6,845 nucleotides of DNA, taken from NCBI GenBank assembly GCA_002505685.1, contig DAVT01000142.1, positions 1 to 6,845 of the forward strand, given 5' to 3'. Position 1 is the first letter of the stretch. Every line of letters starts with the position of its first letter. The notes beneath the pieces were generated by a model. It was not told the origin of the DNA. It did not search any database and saw only the letters and a list, made by a program, of their open reading frames with translations. The position numbers and the translations under genes are program-made. The stretch comes from Euryarchaeota archaeon UBA501. Its GTDB lineage: Archaea > Thermoplasmatota > Poseidoniia > Poseidoniales > Thalassarchaeaceae. Below are positions 5,753 through 6,845 of this stretch, piece after piece.

Positions 5753-5759
5753 ATACGAT

Positions 5760-6449
5760 ATGAGTGAAGACAGCACCCCCTCCGAGCGTGACTCTGGTGC
5801 TGTGCGGCTCGTCCATCCGGGCGAGCGTATCGGCGCGCACGATGGCGCCGAAGCAGGCCACGGAATCCGCCGTATGAATGGCGAATTGGTGGCAATGCGC
5901 ATGGGAACCCTAAGAGAAGATGGAAAAATGGTTAGTGTGGAACCATTGAGCAGCAGATATGTGCCTAGAGCCGGCGATTTGGTTATCGGCTATGTTGAAG
6001 GAATGACGAATAACATCTGGTTCCTTGATATCGGTGCATCGTTCAATGCCATTCTTCCAATGAGTCTCGCACCGTGGAAGGTGGAGTTTGGGGCTGTGCG
6101 CGAGCATCTTGATGTGGGCGACGCAGTATTATGCCGTGTCCAAGAAGTCGATGAAACGCATTCGGCTGTTGCAACCATGAAGGGCATGGGCCTACGTAAA
6201 CTCAAATCTGGTCTTTTGGAGGAAATACCTCCGCATATTATTCCTCAAGTCATTGGAAAGGGTGGAGCTATGCTTCAGTCCCTGAAAAGTCTTGGACAAT
6301 CCAGAATAGTCATTGGACAAAATGGCCGTGTCTGGTTGGATGGAGAGCATGATGGCATGCGATCGATTCGTGCAGCACTCGGAGTCATTCGAGAAACAGC
6401 ACATGTACCTGGTCTGAAAGAGCGTATTGACGCGTTGGCAAATGAGTGA
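5760..6449 (+). CDS. rrp4: Exosome RNA-binding cap subunit Rrp4
   Basis: Rrp4 sits in the trimeric cap of the archaeal exosome, above the Rrp41-Rrp42 hexamer, and feeds RNA 3' ends into the degradation channel. The 229-residue protein has the three family domains: an N-terminal domain with VHPGERIG (about 18-25) and the block VSVEPLSSRYVPRAGDLVIG (58-77), an S1 domain at roughly 70-142 (GDLVIGYVEG, then FLDIGASFNAILP), and a KH domain at roughly 153-215 with the GKGG loop at 166-169. The first 15 residues are polar and acidic and look disordered. The start follows from the GGAGTGA site. The first 120 bases of the gene (5761-5880) are about 66 percent GC against about 48 percent in the next 120. 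Rrp41 follows after 22 bases. Csl4, the other cap protein, is excluded by the KH domain and the absence of a zinc ribbon. Confidence 0.96.
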   Translation: MSEDSTPSERDSGAVRLVHPGERIGAHDGAEAGHGIRRMNGELVAMRMGTLREDGKMVSVEPLSSRYVPRAGDLVIGYVEGMTNNIWFLDIGASFNAILPMSLAPWKVEFGAVREHLDVGDAVLCRVQEVDETHSAVATMKGMGLRKLKSGLLEEIPPHIIPQVIGKGGAMLQSLKSLGQSRIVIGQNGRVWLDGEHDGMRSIRAALGVIRETAHVPGLKERIDALANE

Positions 6450-6459
6450 GTGAGAGTTA

Positions 6460-6467
6460 GGAAGTGA
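6460..6467 (+). promoter_or_regulatory. Ribosome binding site of rrp41
   Basis: GGAAGTGA lies four bases before the ATG at 6472, in a purine-rich 22-base spacer after the rrp4 stop. It favours this ATG over the second in-frame ATG at 6496, which would leave almost no sequence before the conserved GIRxDGR block. Confidence 0.6.
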
Positions 6468-6471
6468 AAAT

Positions 6472-6845
6472 ATGGGATATGGAGATTATCAGTGCATGGA
6501 CGAAAATGGCATCCGTGAGGATGGCAGGAAAGCCGATGAAATGCGCCCTGTAGAAATTGAATGTGGAGTTGTCCCCGTCGCAGACGGTAGCGCCTACATC
6601 AAGTGGGGCAAGAATGAGGCGATTGCCGCCGTTTATGGGCCGATGGAGGCTCATCCGAGAAAGATTCAACGTCAAGATAGAGCCATTCTAGATGTTCGTT
6701 ACAACATGGCACCATTCAGTACATCAGATCGAATCCGTCCAGGATTCAATCGCCGCAGCAGAGAAATCAGCAAGGTGACTCGAGATGCTTTGGAAAGTGT
6801 CGTAGATTTGGAATTGTATCCGAGAAGTAAGATTCGAGTAGAGAT
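6472..6845 (+). CDS. rrp41: Exosome catalytic subunit Rrp41, 5' part
   Basis: Partial: the gene runs off the window end after 124 full codons, about half of the usual 240-260 residues. Rrp41 is the RNase PH-like subunit carrying the phosphorolytic active site of the archaeal exosome; with Rrp42 it forms the hexameric ring that degrades RNA 3' to 5', or adds tails when nucleoside diphosphate is abundant. Visible blocks are GIREDGRKADEMRP (about residues 13-26), DGSAYIKWGKNEAIAAVYGP (44-63), then VRYNMAPFS (about 81-89) and RPGFNRRSREISKVTRDALE (about 95-114). The last includes the arginine pair of the RNA-binding region. The catalytic Asp region lies beyond the window. The DGR block and the intact RYNMAPFS identify it as Rrp41 rather than Rrp42. 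Rrp42 is expected next, outside the window. Confidence 0.96.
   Translation, partial: MGYGDYQCMDENGIREDGRKADEMRPVEIECGVVPVADGSAYIKWGKNEAIAAVYGPMEAHPRKIQRQDRAILDVRYNMAPFSTSDRIRPGFNRRSREISKVTRDALESVVDLELYPRSKIRVE

Noticed and set aside
5691..5759. Longer Rrp4 starting at GTG 5691
   Set aside because: The start lies in a palindrome with no Shine-Dalgarno, and the extra 23 residues resemble nothing in the family; ATG 5760 has GGAGTGA at good spacing.
5630..5902. Leftward open frames across the SBDS-rrp4 junction (also 5701-5895)
   Set aside because: They arise from the GC-rich patch, where stop codons are rare, and carry Arg/Pro-rich products typical of shadow frames.
6444..6456. GAGT tandem run at the rrp4 stop
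   Set aside because: Too short (three units) to be more than the stop codon plus purine-rich leader of rrp41.

Overview
The window reads as a stretch of archaeal chromosome, most likely from a Thermoplasmatota-type euryarchaeon such as a marine group II (Poseidoniales) relative. The evidence is a proteasome alpha subunit close to the Thermoplasma protein, the archaeal order psmA - SBDS - rrp4 - rrp41, archaea-specific TiaS, a Sec61-beta-like tail-anchored protein, Shine-Dalgarno sites mixed with apparently leaderless starts, and GC near 48 percent. The lineage is inferred from remembered family sequences; no search was run.

Left part (1-1939): the 3' end of tiaS (tRNA-Ile2 lysidine-like agmatinylation) is followed by a small acidic membrane protein of unknown function. 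Its last 17 bases overlap, tail to tail, the end of a leftward gene for a RecA/RadB-fold protein whose Walker A motif has lost its lysine. A 76-bp intergenic region with one TATA-like box separates that gene from a divergent 84-residue tail-anchored protein resembling Sec61-beta.

Middle part (1936-4137): two leftward genes, dph6 (diphthine-ammonia ligase) then purB (adenylosuccinate lyase), 66 bp apart and possibly cotranscribed. The purB stop overlaps the Sec61-beta-like stop by 4 bp.

Right part (4138-6845): a 122-bp intergenic region carrying an inverted repeat separates dph6 from a rightward operon of psmA, SBDS, rrp4 and rrp41 (cut off by the window end). This is the conserved archaeal proteasome/exosome superoperon, which joins protein turnover, 60S/50S ribosome maturation and 3'-5' RNA decay. 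Between SBDS and rrp4 lies a GC-rich spacer with overlapping alternative stem-loops; the GC-rich character continues into the 5' end of rrp4.

Most genes serve translation and its quality control: tRNA decoding, EF2 diphthamide, ribosome maturation, RNA decay, proteolysis and protein export. There is no mobile element, CRISPR array, rRNA or tRNA. I found no clearly new multi-gene system; the points most worth following are the lysine-less RadB-like protein, the small acidic membrane protein beside it, and the structured SBDS-rrp4 spacer.
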